Below, piece after piece: positions 24,223-31,775 of a stretch of 32,318 bases of DNA. The notes under the pieces are model-generated. The model saw only the letters and a list, made by a program, of their open reading frames with translations. It made no database searches and had not been told where the DNA came from. Within the stretch, counting starts at the first letter, position 1. Each line of letters starts with the position of its first letter. The translations under genes were made by a program, and so were the position numbers. Source of the stretch: Prevotella sp. UBA7764 (GTDB lineage: Bacteria; Bacteroidota; Bacteroidia; Bacteroidales; Bacteroidaceae). Location: positions 7,397 to 39,714 of the forward strand of contig DLDU01000011.1 in assembly GCA_002481295.1 (NCBI GenBank), read 5' to 3'.

Positions 24223-25584
24223 ATGTCAACATTAACTATCGCAATTGTCGTCGTGTTCTGCGTGGGCTATCTGTTCATAGCCTTAGAGAGCGTGACGAAA
24301 GTCAACAAAGCTGCCGTAGCCTTGCTGATGTTTGTGGTCTGCTGGACGTTGTTCATGATCGATCCGGGCAGCTATCTGCCGGGATTCAGCGGTCAGGAAC
24401 TCATCAACAAGGCAGGCACGGCCATCACTGAGCACTTGGGCGACACCTCCACGACGCTGTTCTTCCTCATGGGTGCCATGACCATCGTGGAGATCGTGGA
24501 CCAGAACGGCGGGTTTAACTGGGTACGTGGCGTGATGAAGAGCAAAGGCAAGCGCACACTGCTGTGGCGCATCGCCTTCCTGACATTCATCCTCTCTGCC
24601 ATCCTCGACAACCTCACCACGAGCATCGTGATGATCATGATCCTGCGCAAACTCGTCAAAGAGCACAAGGATCGCATCATCTACGCCTCACTCGTCATCA
24701 TTGCCGCCAACTCAGGTGGCGCTTTCTCGCCCATCGGCGACGTGACGACAATCATGCTGTGGAACAAGGGCGTCATCACAGCCTTGGGCGTGCTCTCCGA
24801 GATCACGATTCCTTCTATCGTGTCGATGGTCATCCCGGCCTTTATCCTGCAATATTCTCTCCACGGCGACTTGGAGGACATTGACAGCCCCGACGCTCCT
24901 GTGGAGACCGAAGAACAGGAGCTGGGTCATCGCCAGCGTGCCGCCGTGTTCTGCATCGGTGTCGGTGGTCTGATGTTCGTTCCCGTCTTCAAGGGCATCA
25001 CCGGTCTGCCTCCCTTCGTGGGCATCATGCTCGTGCTGAGTGTGCTGTGGATTGCCACCGAGCTGTTCTACCGCAATCTCTCCACTTCCTACGAGACTCA
25101 CGGAACCAAGAAGCGTGTGGTCAACCTGCTTCACCGCATCGACATGTCGACCATTCTCTTCTTCCTCGGCATCCTCATGGCAGTGGCCAGCTTGGAGCAG
25201 ACAGGCGTGCTGACCTCTATCGGCAAGGGCCTCAACGTAGCCTTCGACGGCAACCACTACGCTGTGACGGGCATCATCGGTGTGCTGTCGAGTATTGTTG
25301 ACAACGTACCCTTGGTGGCCGGTTGCATGGGCATGTATCCTGTGGCACCGACAGGCGACATGGCTGTCGACGGCATCTTCTGGCAGTTGCTCGCCTACTG
25401 TGCCGGTGTGGGTGGTTCCATGCTCATCATTGGTTCTGCTGCCGGCGTTGTGGTCATGGGACTGGAGAAGATCACCTTCGGCTGGTATATGAAGCATGTG
25501 AGCTGGATTGCAGCGCTGGGCTACCTTGGCGGTATCTTCTGCTACTGGATCATCCGCACATTCATCATGGTCACTCCTGCATAA
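24223..25584 (+). CDS. nhaD: NhaD-type Na+/H+ antiporter
   Basis: NhaD exchanges Na+ (or Li+) for protons across the cytoplasmic membrane. The 453-residue protein is a polytopic member of the ion transporter (IT) superfamily with about 11-13 predicted helices. Family-like segments include TTLFFLMGAMTIVEIVDQNGGF (about 76-97), FILSAILDNLTTSIVMIMILRKLV (about 126-149) with the conserved Asp-Asn-Leu-Thr-Thr, AANSGGAFSPIGDVTTIMLW (about 165-184), and near the end SSIVDNVPLVAGCMGMY (about 351-367), the repeat-2 counterpart of DNLTT. A central acidic loop (DLEDIDSPDAPVETEEQE) separates the halves. It has its own promoter and a perfect terminator, so it is monocistronic. Confidence 0.93.
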   Translation: MSTLTIAIVVVFCVGYLFIALESVTKVNKAAVALLMFVVCWTLFMIDPGSYLPGFSGQELINKAGTAITEHLGDTSTTLFFLMGAMTIVEIVDQNGGFNWVRGVMKSKGKRTLLWRIAFLTFILSAILDNLTTSIVMIMILRKLVKEHKDRIIYASLVIIAANSGGAFSPIGDVTTIMLWNKGVITALGVLSEITIPSIVSMVIPAFILQYSLHGDLEDIDSPDAPVETEEQELGHRQRAAVFCIGVGGLMFVPVFKGITGLPPFVGIMLVLSVLWIATELFYRNLSTSYETHGTKKRVVNLLHRIDMSTILFFLGILMAVASLEQTGVLTSIGKGLNVAFDGNHYAVTGIIGVLSSIVDNVPLVAGCMGMYPVAPTGDMAVDGIFWQLLAYCAGVGGSMLIIGSAAGVVVMGLEKITFGWYMKHVSWIAALGYLGGIFCYWIIRTFIMVTPA

Positions 25585-25608
25585 ACAAAGCTTTAAGCGA
25601 TCATCATC

Positions 25609-25644
25609 AAAAGGCACTGACAGCATTCCTGTCAGTGCCTTTTT
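25609..25644 (+). terminator. Rho-independent terminator after nhaD
   Basis: AAAAGGCACTGACAG (25609-25623) pairs perfectly with the complement at 25629-25643, around a five-base loop CATTC, ending in TTTTT. Confidence 0.93.
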
Positions 25645-25713
25645 GGTTCTATACGCGCGATTTTTCGTCCTTGCATGGACTTAGAATCGTCTTTAGACAC
25701 ATTGAATTGCACG

Positions 25714-25742
25714 ACCAGACATGCAAAGAAGCGTTGTCTGGT
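25714..25742. repeat. 8-bp perfect inverted repeat before the palindrome array
   Basis: ACCAGACA (25714-25721) and TGTCTGGT (25735-25742) flank a 13-base spacer. It sits directly before the 22-bp palindrome array and may be part of the same element. Confidence 0.65.
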
Positions 25743-25746
25743 GATG

Positions 25747-25831
25747 GTCAAACGTTCGTTTGACGTATGGTCGAACGAACGTTGTACAAAAGTCAAACGA
25801 ACGTTTGCCTATCGTCCAACGAACGTTTGAC
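25747..25831. repeat. Array of four 18-bp palindromes with 22-23 bp period
   Basis: Copies begin at 25747, 25770, 25792 and 25814. The first is the perfect-arm palindrome GTCAAACGTTCGTTTGAC. The third and fourth have the centre inverted (CAAACGAACGTTTG and CCAACGAACGTTTG). The second is degenerate. The gap 25585-26053 between convergent nhaD and cysK also holds two terminators and an unremarkable stretch (25850-25960). Confidence 0.88.
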
Positions 25832-25967
25832 CATTTACTAACAACTGATTTTTCAAAAAGAACACGCTGACTTGACTGTCTCCATTCGTATTGTTTCTAC
25901 CTTTTGGGGTATTCTATTCAACACTTCCTCCCGCTCCCATTCATCACTCACCATTCAACATTGAAAA

Positions 25968-26015
25968 AGGCCCACCGCCTTGTCCCCTGGAAGTGGGACA
26001 TCAGGCAGCGGGCCT
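25968..26015 (-). terminator. Rho-independent terminator of cysK
   Basis: Nested stems AGGCCC/GGGCCT, GCCT/AGGC and GTCCC/GGGAC form one long hairpin. On the minus strand it runs into TTTTTC. It lies about 40 bases after the cysK stop. Confidence 0.88.
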
Positions 26016-26053
26016 AAAATGTATGCAATGATGCAAACGAGAAAACGTTGTTG

Positions 26054-27001
26054 TTAAAGTGGATACTCCTCGAAGGCGTAGAGCACTGTCGAGAGATAGC
26101 GCTCGCCCGTATCGGGCAGCAGAGCCACGATTGTCTTACCTTTGTTCTCCGGGCGCTTGGCAATCTCAGTGGCTGCGTATGCGGCTGCACCGGAAGAGAT
26201 ACCCACGAGCAGTCCCTCTTGCTGAGCCAGCTGGCGGCCGGCGAGGATAGCAGCGTCGTTGTCCACGTCAAACACCTCGTCGATGACCTTCGGATCGTAG
26301 GTCTTTGGCACGAAGCCTGCACCGATACCCTGAATCTTATGTGGTCCGGGCTTGCCACCGTTGAGCACCGGTGAGGTTGTAGGCTCCACAGCAATGATCT
26401 TCACGTTGGGGTTCTTCTCCTTCAGTCTGCGGCCGATGCCTGAGATCGTTCCACCGGTACCTACACCAGCCACAAAGATGTCGACCTTGCCGTCGGTGTC
26501 GTTCCAAATCTCCACACCTGTCGTCTCGTAGTGCTTCTGAGGGTTTGCGGAATTCTCAAACTGCTCAAGGATAACCGAGCCGGGGATAGAGTCACGCAGT
26601 TCCTCAGCAGCCTTGATAGCACCCGGCATGCCATCCTTGCCACTGGTGAGCTTCACCTGTGCACCGTAGGCCTTCACAAGGTTGCGGCGCTCGATGCTCA
26701 TCGTCTCGGGCATGGTGAGGATGAGCTTATATCCCTTCACGGCTGATACCAGGGCCAAGCCTACACCTGTGTTACCACTGGTCGGCTCGATGATCGTTTC
26801 TCCCGGCTTGAGTTTACCGTCGCGCTCAGCGGCCTCGATCATTGCCAGGGCGATGCGGTCCTTCACGCTGCCGCCGGGATTGAAGAACTCTACCTTGGCC
26901 AGCACTGGAGTCTCCAAGCCACGCTGAGCCGAGTACTTGTTGAGCTCTACTAAAGGTGTATGACCAATCAGGTCTGTGATCTGCTTATATATTCTTGCCA
27001 T
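26054..27001 (-). CDS. cysK: Cysteine synthase A (O-acetylserine sulfhydrylase)
   Basis: CysK makes cysteine from O-acetylserine and sulfide with PLP. The 315-residue protein has the PLP lysine in NPGGSVKDR (K47), the phosphate and substrate loop TSGNTG (74-79), a glycine-rich GVGTGGTISG PLP-phosphate loop (about 178-187) and the ring-contacting Ser in VGISSGAAA (about 270). Length is standard for fold-type II CysK/CysM. A cystathionine beta-synthase alternative is less likely because there is no regulatory domain. It lies 74 bases after the metY-like gene on the same strand with no obvious promoter between, so the two sulfur enzymes form an operon. Confidence 0.95.
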   Translation of the reverse strand: MARIYKQITDLIGHTPLVELNKYSAQRGLETPVLAKVEFFNPGGSVKDRIALAMIEAAERDGKLKPGETIIEPTSGNTGVGLALVSAVKGYKLILTMPETMSIERRNLVKAYGAQVKLTSGKDGMPGAIKAAEELRDSIPGSVILEQFENSANPQKHYETTGVEIWNDTDGKVDIFVAGVGTGGTISGIGRRLKEKNPNVKIIAVEPTTSPVLNGGKPGPHKIQGIGAGFVPKTYDPKVIDEVFDVDNDAAILAGRQLAQQEGLLVGISSGAAAYAATEIAKRPENKGKTIVALLPDTGERYLSTVLYAFEEYPL

Positions 27002-27075
27002 AATGTGTTTCTTTTTAATGGTTTCTAATTCTTCAATTCTCTAAATTCTTGATAAATGACGATCGCTCCTTGACC

Positions 27076-28377
27076 TTATTTCTCGCTCTTCACGGCTTCA
27101 AAGGCCTGATCAAGATCAGCGATGAGATCCTCATAGTGCTCGGTGCCGATGCTCAGACGGATGGTGCCGTCGAAGATGCCCTGCTCGGAAGCCTCCTCCT
27201 CGCTCAACTCTGAGTGTGTGGTACTCTTGGGATGTACGACCAGCGACTTCACGTCGGCCACGTTGGCCAAGTCTGAGAAGATCTTCAAATGGTCGATGAA
27301 GTCCCAAGCCTTCTGCTGGCTGCCATCGATCTCGAAGGTGAAGATACTGCCGGCGCCATTGGGGAAGTAGCGCTCGTAGAGGTCGTGGTTGGGGTGGTCG
27401 GGCAGTGACGGGTGGTTGATCTTCTTCACCTGTGGCTGTGTCTTAAGGTAGTCGACAACCTTCAGCGTGTTGAAGACGTGGCGCTCGACACGCAGCGACA
27501 GTGTCTCCAGACCTTGCAACAATACCCAAGCGTTGAACGGGGAGATGCAGGCTCCCTCGTCACGAAGCAGCAAAGCACGCACACGAGTCACGAAAGGAGC
27601 AGGCAGCTTGCCGAAGACAAGGCCGTGATAAGAGGCATCGGGCTTGGTGAAGCCGGGGAACTTGTCGTTCTGGAAATAGTCGAACTTACCGCCGTCGACG
27701 ATCACACCACCTAAGGATGATCCGTGGCCACCGATGAACTTAGTGGCTGAGTGCACCACGATGTCGGCTCCGTGCTCGATAGGACGAATCAGATAAGGAG
27801 TGCCGAAGGTGTTGTCGATCACCAAGGGGATGCCATGCTTGTGGGCGATGGCGGCCGAACGCTCAATGTCGCTGATGTTGGAGTTCGGATTACCAAGGGT
27901 CTCAATATATACGAGTTTGGTGTTAGGCTTAATGGCCGCCTCCAATGCATCGTAATCGTCGGGGTTGACAAAAGTTGTGTCGATGCCATACTTGCTCAGC
28001 GTGTGCTTCAGCAGGTTATAGGTACCGCCGTAGATGGTATCAGTAGCCACCACATGATCACCGGCGTATGCCAGGTTGGTGATAGCGTAAGTCACAGCAG
28101 CAGCGCCTGAGGCAACAGCCAGTCCGCCTACGCCGCCTTCCAGTGCGGCCACGCGGTCCTCAAACACGCCCTGTGTGGTGTTGGTCAGACGACCATAGAT
28201 GTTTCCAGCATCCTTCAAGTGAAAACGATCACTGGCGTGCTGTGCATTGTGGAACACATAAGAGGTGGTCTGGTAGATAGGTACGGCACGCGCGTCGGTT
28301 GCGGGGTCGGCCTGCTCTTGGCCTACGTGGAGTTGCAGTGTCTCGAAATGAAGCTTTTTCTCGTTGCTCATAGTCAT
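27076..28377 (-). CDS. O-acetylhomoserine aminocarboxypropyltransferase (MetY-like)
   Basis: This 433-residue PLP enzyme belongs to the Cys/Met metabolism family (fold type I). Recognisable features are [22 protein letters not shown] (about 61-82), the PLP-stacking IYGGTYNLL (about 115-123), [32 protein letters not shown] with the Schiff-base lysine K213, and a C-terminal [13 protein letters not shown] (about 380-392). The insertions and total length fit O-acetylhomoserine or O-acetylserine sulfhydrylases (about 425-435) better than cystathionine gamma-synthases (about 380-400). The product would be homocysteine from sulfide. ATG 28377 and ATG 28371 are both possible starts. cysK follows in the same operon. 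Confidence 0.9.
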   Translation of the reverse strand: MTMSNEKKLHFETLQLHVGQEQADPATDARAVPIYQTTSYVFHNAQHASDRFHLKDAGNIYGRLTNTTQGVFEDRVAALEGGVGGLAVASGAAAVTYAITNLAYAGDHVVATDTIYGGTYNLLKHTLSKYGIDTTFVNPDDYDALEAAIKPNTKLVYIETLGNPNSNISDIERSAAIAHKHGIPLVIDNTFGTPYLIRPIEHGADIVVHSATKFIGGHGSSLGGVIVDGGKFDYFQNDKFPGFTKPDASYHGLVFGKLPAPFVTRVRALLLRDEGACISPFNAWVLLQGLETLSLRVERHVFNTLKVVDYLKTQPQVKKINHPSLPDHPNHDLYERYFPNGAGSIFTFEIDGSQQKAWDFIDHLKIFSDLANVADVKSLVVHPKSTTHSELSEEEASEQGIFDGTIRLSIGTEHYEDLIADLDQAFEAVKSEK

Positions 28378-28454
28378 TTACTTTTTATGCCTCCCTCAAC
28401 TCTTATATAAGATGTTGCGTTCAGCGGTTCTACATCTATTGTTTTTTCACGATG

Positions 28455-28462
28455 CAAAGTTA
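28455..28462 (-). promoter_or_regulatory. Predicted -7 box of the metY-cysK operon
   Basis: The minus strand reads TAACTTTG, an exact TAnnTTTG match, with a leader of about 72 bases to ATG 28377. The leader contains CTTATATAAG, a short self-complementary stretch, but no complete riboswitch that I can recognise. Confidence 0.7.
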
Positions 28463-28508
28463 CGACGATTTTCCCATCATAGAAATCGCATAATCACGTC
28501 ATATTGCA

Positions 28509-28524
28509 TACCACAAACGTGGTA
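28509..28524. promoter_or_regulatory. Palindrome TACCAC-AAAC-GTGGTA upstream of metY
   Basis: A perfect 6-bp inverted repeat with a 4-base spacer lies about 47 bases upstream of the metY -7 box. Its form and position fit a binding site for a dimeric regulator. The rest of the 390-base divergent gap (28378-28767) is A/T-rich and holds the two promoters and the 28714 operator. Confidence 0.4.
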
Positions 28525-28703
28525 CAACCCCTTTTTCGCACCATAACCATAGCTTACTCTTCGCATGATCGCGCTCTGACATTTCTTACAAAATAGTTAA
28601 CAGAAGCAAAGAAGACACTGCTATTATCTGTATAAAAGTTAAATATACACCAAATACAAGCATTTTGTTGCTCAAATATTTGGTCGTTTCAAATCAATCA
28701 TAG

Positions 28704-28711
28704 TATCTTTG
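28704..28711 (+). promoter_or_regulatory. Predicted -7 box of the ABC-GIN-GntR operon
   Basis: TATCTTTG is an exact TAnnTTTG match, with TTTG at 28679-28682 and a spacer of about 21 bases. The predicted transcription start falls at about 28716, inside the palindrome at 28714-28735. Confidence 0.78.
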
Positions 28712-28713
28712 CA

Positions 28714-28735
28714 GTGTACTATTAAAGTAATACAC
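28714..28735 (+). promoter_or_regulatory. Candidate operator for the YtrA-type GntR repressor
   Basis: GTGTACTA (28714-28721) and TAATACAC (28728-28735) form a 22-bp inverted repeat with one mismatch and a 6-base centre. It begins 3 bases after the -7 box, covering the predicted start of transcription, where a bound repressor would block initiation. A GTGTA...TACAC form is what I recall for YtrA-subfamily operators. The operon encodes such a regulator at 31376, so autoregulation is inferred. Confidence 0.65.
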
Positions 28736-28767
28736 TAATACAGATAACAATTAAACGAAAGAATAAT

Positions 28768-29592
28768 ATGATTGATGTAAGAGACCTCTGTTTTCATTAT
28801 CAGGGCAGCAAACACCAAGTGTTCAGCCACTTCGCCTTGCAGTTGCAGCCCGGCAGCGTCTACGGACTGCTGGGCAAGAACGGCACGGGAAAGTCCACCC
28901 TACTCTATCTCATCGCCGGACTGCTGCGTCCCAACAGCGGCACGGTGACAGTCAACGACAAGGAGAGCTGGCTGCGCCTTCCCGAAATGCTGCAGGAAGT
29001 ATTCATCGTGCCTGAGGAGTATGCCATGCCCGACATGAGCTTTGAGGCCTTCGCCGACATGATGCGCGCCTTCTATCCTCATTTCAGCGATGACCTGCTG
29101 GCCAAATGCCTCGCCGACTTCGAGATGCCGGCACGTCCCAACCTCAAGGAGCTGTCCATGGGACAAAAGAAAAAGGTGTATATGAGCTTCGCCATTGCCA
29201 CGGGCACCCGCCTGCTGATGATGGACGAGCCGACCAACGGCCTGGACATCCCGTCGAAGGCGCTCTTCCGAAAGGTGGTGGCCAACTACATGGAAGACGA
29301 CCGCACGCTCATCATCTCCACCCATCAGGTTCACGACATAGAGAGCCTGCTCGACCATGTGGTCATCATCAACCAAAGCCGCGTGCTGCTCAACAGCTCC
29401 ATCGCAGACATCTCTCGTCGCTATGCCTTCCGCTACCTCTCGCCGCAGGAGATGGACGACCGTGTGCTCTACGCAGAGCCGAGCCTGCAAGGCAACGCCG
29501 TCATCATGCCACGTGGCGAAGGTGAAGAGACGCAAGTAGACTTGGAGCTGCTCTTCAACGCCACGATCAGCGGCAAAATCAGTAACCAGTAG
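28768..29592 (+). CDS. ABC transporter ATP-binding protein
   Basis: The 274-residue cytoplasmic ATPase has Walker A GKNGTGKST (36-44), a signature loop LSMGQKKKV (129-137), Walker B LLMMDEPTNGLD (149-160) and the H-loop ISTHQVHD (about 183-190). The signature reads LSMGQ rather than LSGGQ, a common variation in YtrB/EcsA-like exporters. The Q-loop region reads FIVPEEYAMPDMS, with Glu where Gln is usual. The C-terminal 75 residues are a small accessory domain. It is the first gene of the operon, and the permease follows after 92 bases. Family and GntR linkage suggest a YtrB-like exporter in envelope stress or peptide-antibiotic response. The substrate is unknown. Confidence 0.92.
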   Translation: MIDVRDLCFHYQGSKHQVFSHFALQLQPGSVYGLLGKNGTGKSTLLYLIAGLLRPNSGTVTVNDKESWLRLPEMLQEVFIVPEEYAMPDMSFEAFADMMRAFYPHFSDDLLAKCLADFEMPARPNLKELSMGQKKKVYMSFAIATGTRLLMMDEPTNGLDIPSKALFRKVVANYMEDDRTLIISTHQVHDIESLLDHVVIINQSRVLLNSSIADISRRYAFRYLSPQEMDDRVLYAEPSLQGNAVIMPRGEGEETQVDLELLFNATISGKISNQ

Positions 29593-29601
29593 TTTCGCTA
29601 C

Positions 29602-29660
29602 ACCTTATTTATATATAAGGCTCCAAGTGTTTACACCTTATTATATATAACACGATATAC
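29602..29660 (+). other. A/T-rich hairpins between the ABC ATPase and permease genes
   Basis: ACACCTTAT followed by a T/A palindrome occurs twice (about 29610-29630 and 29634-29652). The first copy can fold as CCTTAT/ATAAGG. This could be an RNA processing or translation-modulating element between two subunits of one transporter. Confidence 0.45.
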
Positions 29661-29684
29661 ATCACATAGATACAGAATCACACT

Positions 29685-30497
29685 ATGAACAAGAATAGAT
29701 TTCTGCAAGTGCTCCGTTGGGAGCTGCTGCTCAGCAAGCGTCAAATAGCCACCATGGCCCTGACTTTCTTCGGTCTGGTTGTCATTCCACAGATCCTCAC
29801 GCTCGTCTTCAAGTCGTCGTCGAGCAGTGCTTACACCATGGGCATTCTCTGTTCCGTAGCGCTGTCCGCCTATCTGCTTTGCAGCGGTGCGCTCATCTTC
29901 TCCAGCCTCCGAAGCCGTCAACAGCGCATCAACAACTTCATGCTCCCTGCCTCCAACAAAGAGAAGTTCATCGCCCGCTACCTCGTACTCGTGGTTGTCA
30001 TGCCCTTAGCCGCCATCTTAGGTTTCTTTGCCGGCGACGTGCTGCAATATCTCATGAGCTTGATGATCAACAGCGATGCAGCACAGTGGGCTACCAGCGC
30101 ACTCACGGAAGGACTCAACAATAGTGGCATCTTCCATTTTTATACCAATCTCAATGGCGACCCCTCACCAGTCGAAGGCTTCCTCGTGATTCTCTTAGGA
30201 ACCATCACGCAGCACGCCTGCTTCCTTCTCTTCGGCAGCATCTACCATAAGCATCCACTCGTCATGGCCATTCTCACGTGGATGGGCATTGGCATCCTGC
30301 TGCTCATGCTCGGTGCTTCTGCAGCGAAACTGCTCACAGACTTCCTCGACAGTGGCTACACGATCATCCTCTACGACGCATGGTGGAAAGCCCTCTGCTT
30401 CGTCTTGAACATTGCCCTCATCGTGTTCTGCTATTGGTTCGCCTTCCGCCGCTACACACGCCTGCAGGTCATCAACAACCAATGGATCAACAAATAA
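29685..30497 (+). CDS. ABC transporter permease subunit
   Basis: The 270-residue membrane protein has about six hydrophobic segments: residues about 20-40, 50-72, 100-122, 166-185, 193-215 and 235-255. A basic amphipathic segment with RSRQQRINNFMLPASNKEKFIARYL after the second segment is typical of ABC-2-like exporters, where MLPAS(N/K)xEK recurs. No Walker or other ATPase motif is present. Its partner is the ATPase encoded upstream. The family is recognised only by general character and position, so substrate and direction (export inferred) remain open. The lipoprotein gene follows after 67 bases. Confidence 0.8.
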   Translation: MNKNRFLQVLRWELLLSKRQIATMALTFFGLVVIPQILTLVFKSSSSSAYTMGILCSVALSAYLLCSGALIFSSLRSRQQRINNFMLPASNKEKFIARYLVLVVVMPLAAILGFFAGDVLQYLMSLMINSDAAQWATSALTEGLNNSGIFHFYTNLNGDPSPVEGFLVILLGTITQHACFLLFGSIYHKHPLVMAILTWMGIGILLLMLGASAAKLLTDFLDSGYTIILYDAWWKALCFVLNIALIVFCYWFAFRRYTRLQVINNQWINK

Positions 30498-30564
30498 AAG
30501 GCAACCATTTCGTTTTGTAAGACGATGCTCAGCAGCATCTTTCAATCATTAAAGAAGTATCACC

Positions 30565-31344
30565 ATGAAAAAGTTAGCATTTATGTTTATCGCCCTTGTG
30601 GCCATCCTTTCTGTTTCCGCTTGCCGAATCGAGAAAGTTAACAACAGTGATGAGCCCGCGAAGTCCTATACCCTCAACCTCCGCGACTTCCAAACCATCA
30701 AGAACTACTCCAACTGCGACATTCACTTTACGCAGTCCAACACCTACAAGGTTGTGTTGAAAGCCACTCCGCGTTGGTACGCCACCCACTCCATCACCTC
30801 CAGCCATGGAGAGCTCGTCATCACGCAGAAGGAAGAGAAGAAGCAAAAAGGCATCACCATCTTACATTTCAACACCACAGGAGATGGTGCCGAGCTCTGG
30901 ATCTGCGCTCCCTCGTTAGACGCTATCTCTACCGCCGGCAGTGGCGACTTCTATGCCGAAAGCAACATCACCGGCAAAAGCCTGGAGCTGTCCATCTCTG
31001 GCAGCGGCGACAGCAAGCTGAAAGACGTTACCCTCTCCGGTGATTTCCAATATATCGTAGCAGGCAGTGGTGACATAGAGACTGGAACCATACAGGCCCG
31101 CAATGCTTCGTTCAGCATCAGCGGCAGCGGTGACGTAAAGAGCAAGCTGACCAATGTCAAAGTGACAAAGCTCTACATTGCCGGAAGCGGCGACGGCACA
31201 CTCAACTTCGAACATTGCGGCTATGCGGGCATCAGCATCGCCGGCAGCGGTGACGTCGACCTCTGCGGCACGCTGCAATCACTTGACAAGAGTGTGTCCG
31301 GTGCCGGTGACATCGACACAGACAAGTTGCAACTCGGCAAGTAA
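30565..31344 (+). CDS. GIN-domain (DUF2807) lipoprotein
   Basis: The 259-residue protein has a lipoprotein signal peptide ending in the lipobox LSVSAC (cleavage before C20), so it is anchored in the periplasm or outer membrane. The mature part is the GIN (Gly-Ile-Asn type, DUF2807) domain. About seven copies of a (S/A)-G-(S/A)-G-D motif are spaced roughly 20 residues apart from about residue 125 onward, as expected of a right-handed parallel beta-helix or solenoid. Upstream, FQTIKNYSNCDIHFTQSNTYKVVLKA is the usual start of the domain. Function is unknown. GIN-domain proteins often accompany GntR and ABC genes in Bacteroidota, and here that context is intact. Confidence 0.88.
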   Translation: MKKLAFMFIALVAILSVSACRIEKVNNSDEPAKSYTLNLRDFQTIKNYSNCDIHFTQSNTYKVVLKATPRWYATHSITSSHGELVITQKEEKKQKGITILHFNTTGDGAELWICAPSLDAISTAGSGDFYAESNITGKSLELSISGSGDSKLKDVTLSGDFQYIVAGSGDIETGTIQARNASFSISGSGDVKSKLTNVKVTKLYIAGSGDGTLNFEHCGYAGISIAGSGDVDLCGTLQSLDKSVSGAGDIDTDKLQLGK

Positions 31345-31375
31345 TCACACTTCACAACACATAACACTCACGTAT

Positions 31376-31732
31376 ATGGCATTCAACAACGACAAAGCCA
31401 TCTACCTGCAGATAGCCGACCGACTGAGCGACGAGATCCTCGCGGGCGTCTACAAGGCCTTCGACCGCATACCCAGCGTGCGCGAATATGCCGCCACGCT
31501 CGGCGTCAACGCCAACACGGCGGTCAAAGCCTACGACCAGCTCGCGCAGGAAGGCATCATCTTCAACAAGCGCGGCCTCGGCTATTTCGTAGCGGAAGAT
31601 GCGCAGCGACATATCAAGCAGACACGACGCCAGACGTTTCTCAAGACCGTCCTCCCCGAGTTTGTCCGCCAAATGAAGCTCCTCGACATCTCTTGGGAAG
31701 AGCTCAAGGAAGCGGTAGCCTCTGTTCAGTAA
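31376..31732 (+). CDS. GntR family transcriptional regulator, YtrA-like
   Basis: The 118-residue regulator consists of the GntR winged helix (about residues 8-75) with AIYLQIADRLSDEILAGVYKAFDRIPSVREYAATLGVNANTAVKAYDQLAQEGIIFNKRGLGYFV. A short 40-residue helical tail follows instead of a large effector domain. That size and architecture is the YtrA subfamily. The start is ATG 31376, 32 bases after the lipoprotein gene. The operator-like palindrome at 28714-28735 overlaps the operon start. The conserved wing Gly (RGLGYFV) and the recognition helix segment VNANTAVKAYDQL are present. It probably represses its own operon and is released by a signal not visible here. Confidence 0.92.
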   Translation: MAFNNDKAIYLQIADRLSDEILAGVYKAFDRIPSVREYAATLGVNANTAVKAYDQLAQEGIIFNKRGLGYFVAEDAQRHIKQTRRQTFLKTVLPEFVRQMKLLDISWEELKEAVASVQ

Positions 31733-31775
31733 GACGCTGCTTTCCAGCGTCCCACCCAAAAACAATAGCAAAACA

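Noticed and set aside
24712..25626. 304-codon minus-strand frame inside nhaD
   Set aside because: His/Asp-rich translation without domains. It crosses the nhaD terminator and is a codon-bias shadow.
25714..25831. CRISPR-like array
   Set aside because: The repeats are 18-bp palindromes with 4-5 base gaps, far too short for spacers, and no cas genes are present.
28378..28450. SAM-I riboswitch-like words (AAGAG...GAGGGA) in the metY leader
   Set aside because: Read on the minus strand, the leader has CTTATATAAGAGTTGAGGGA, which resembles part of the SAM-I core. Only about 70 bases are available and the remaining stems are missing.
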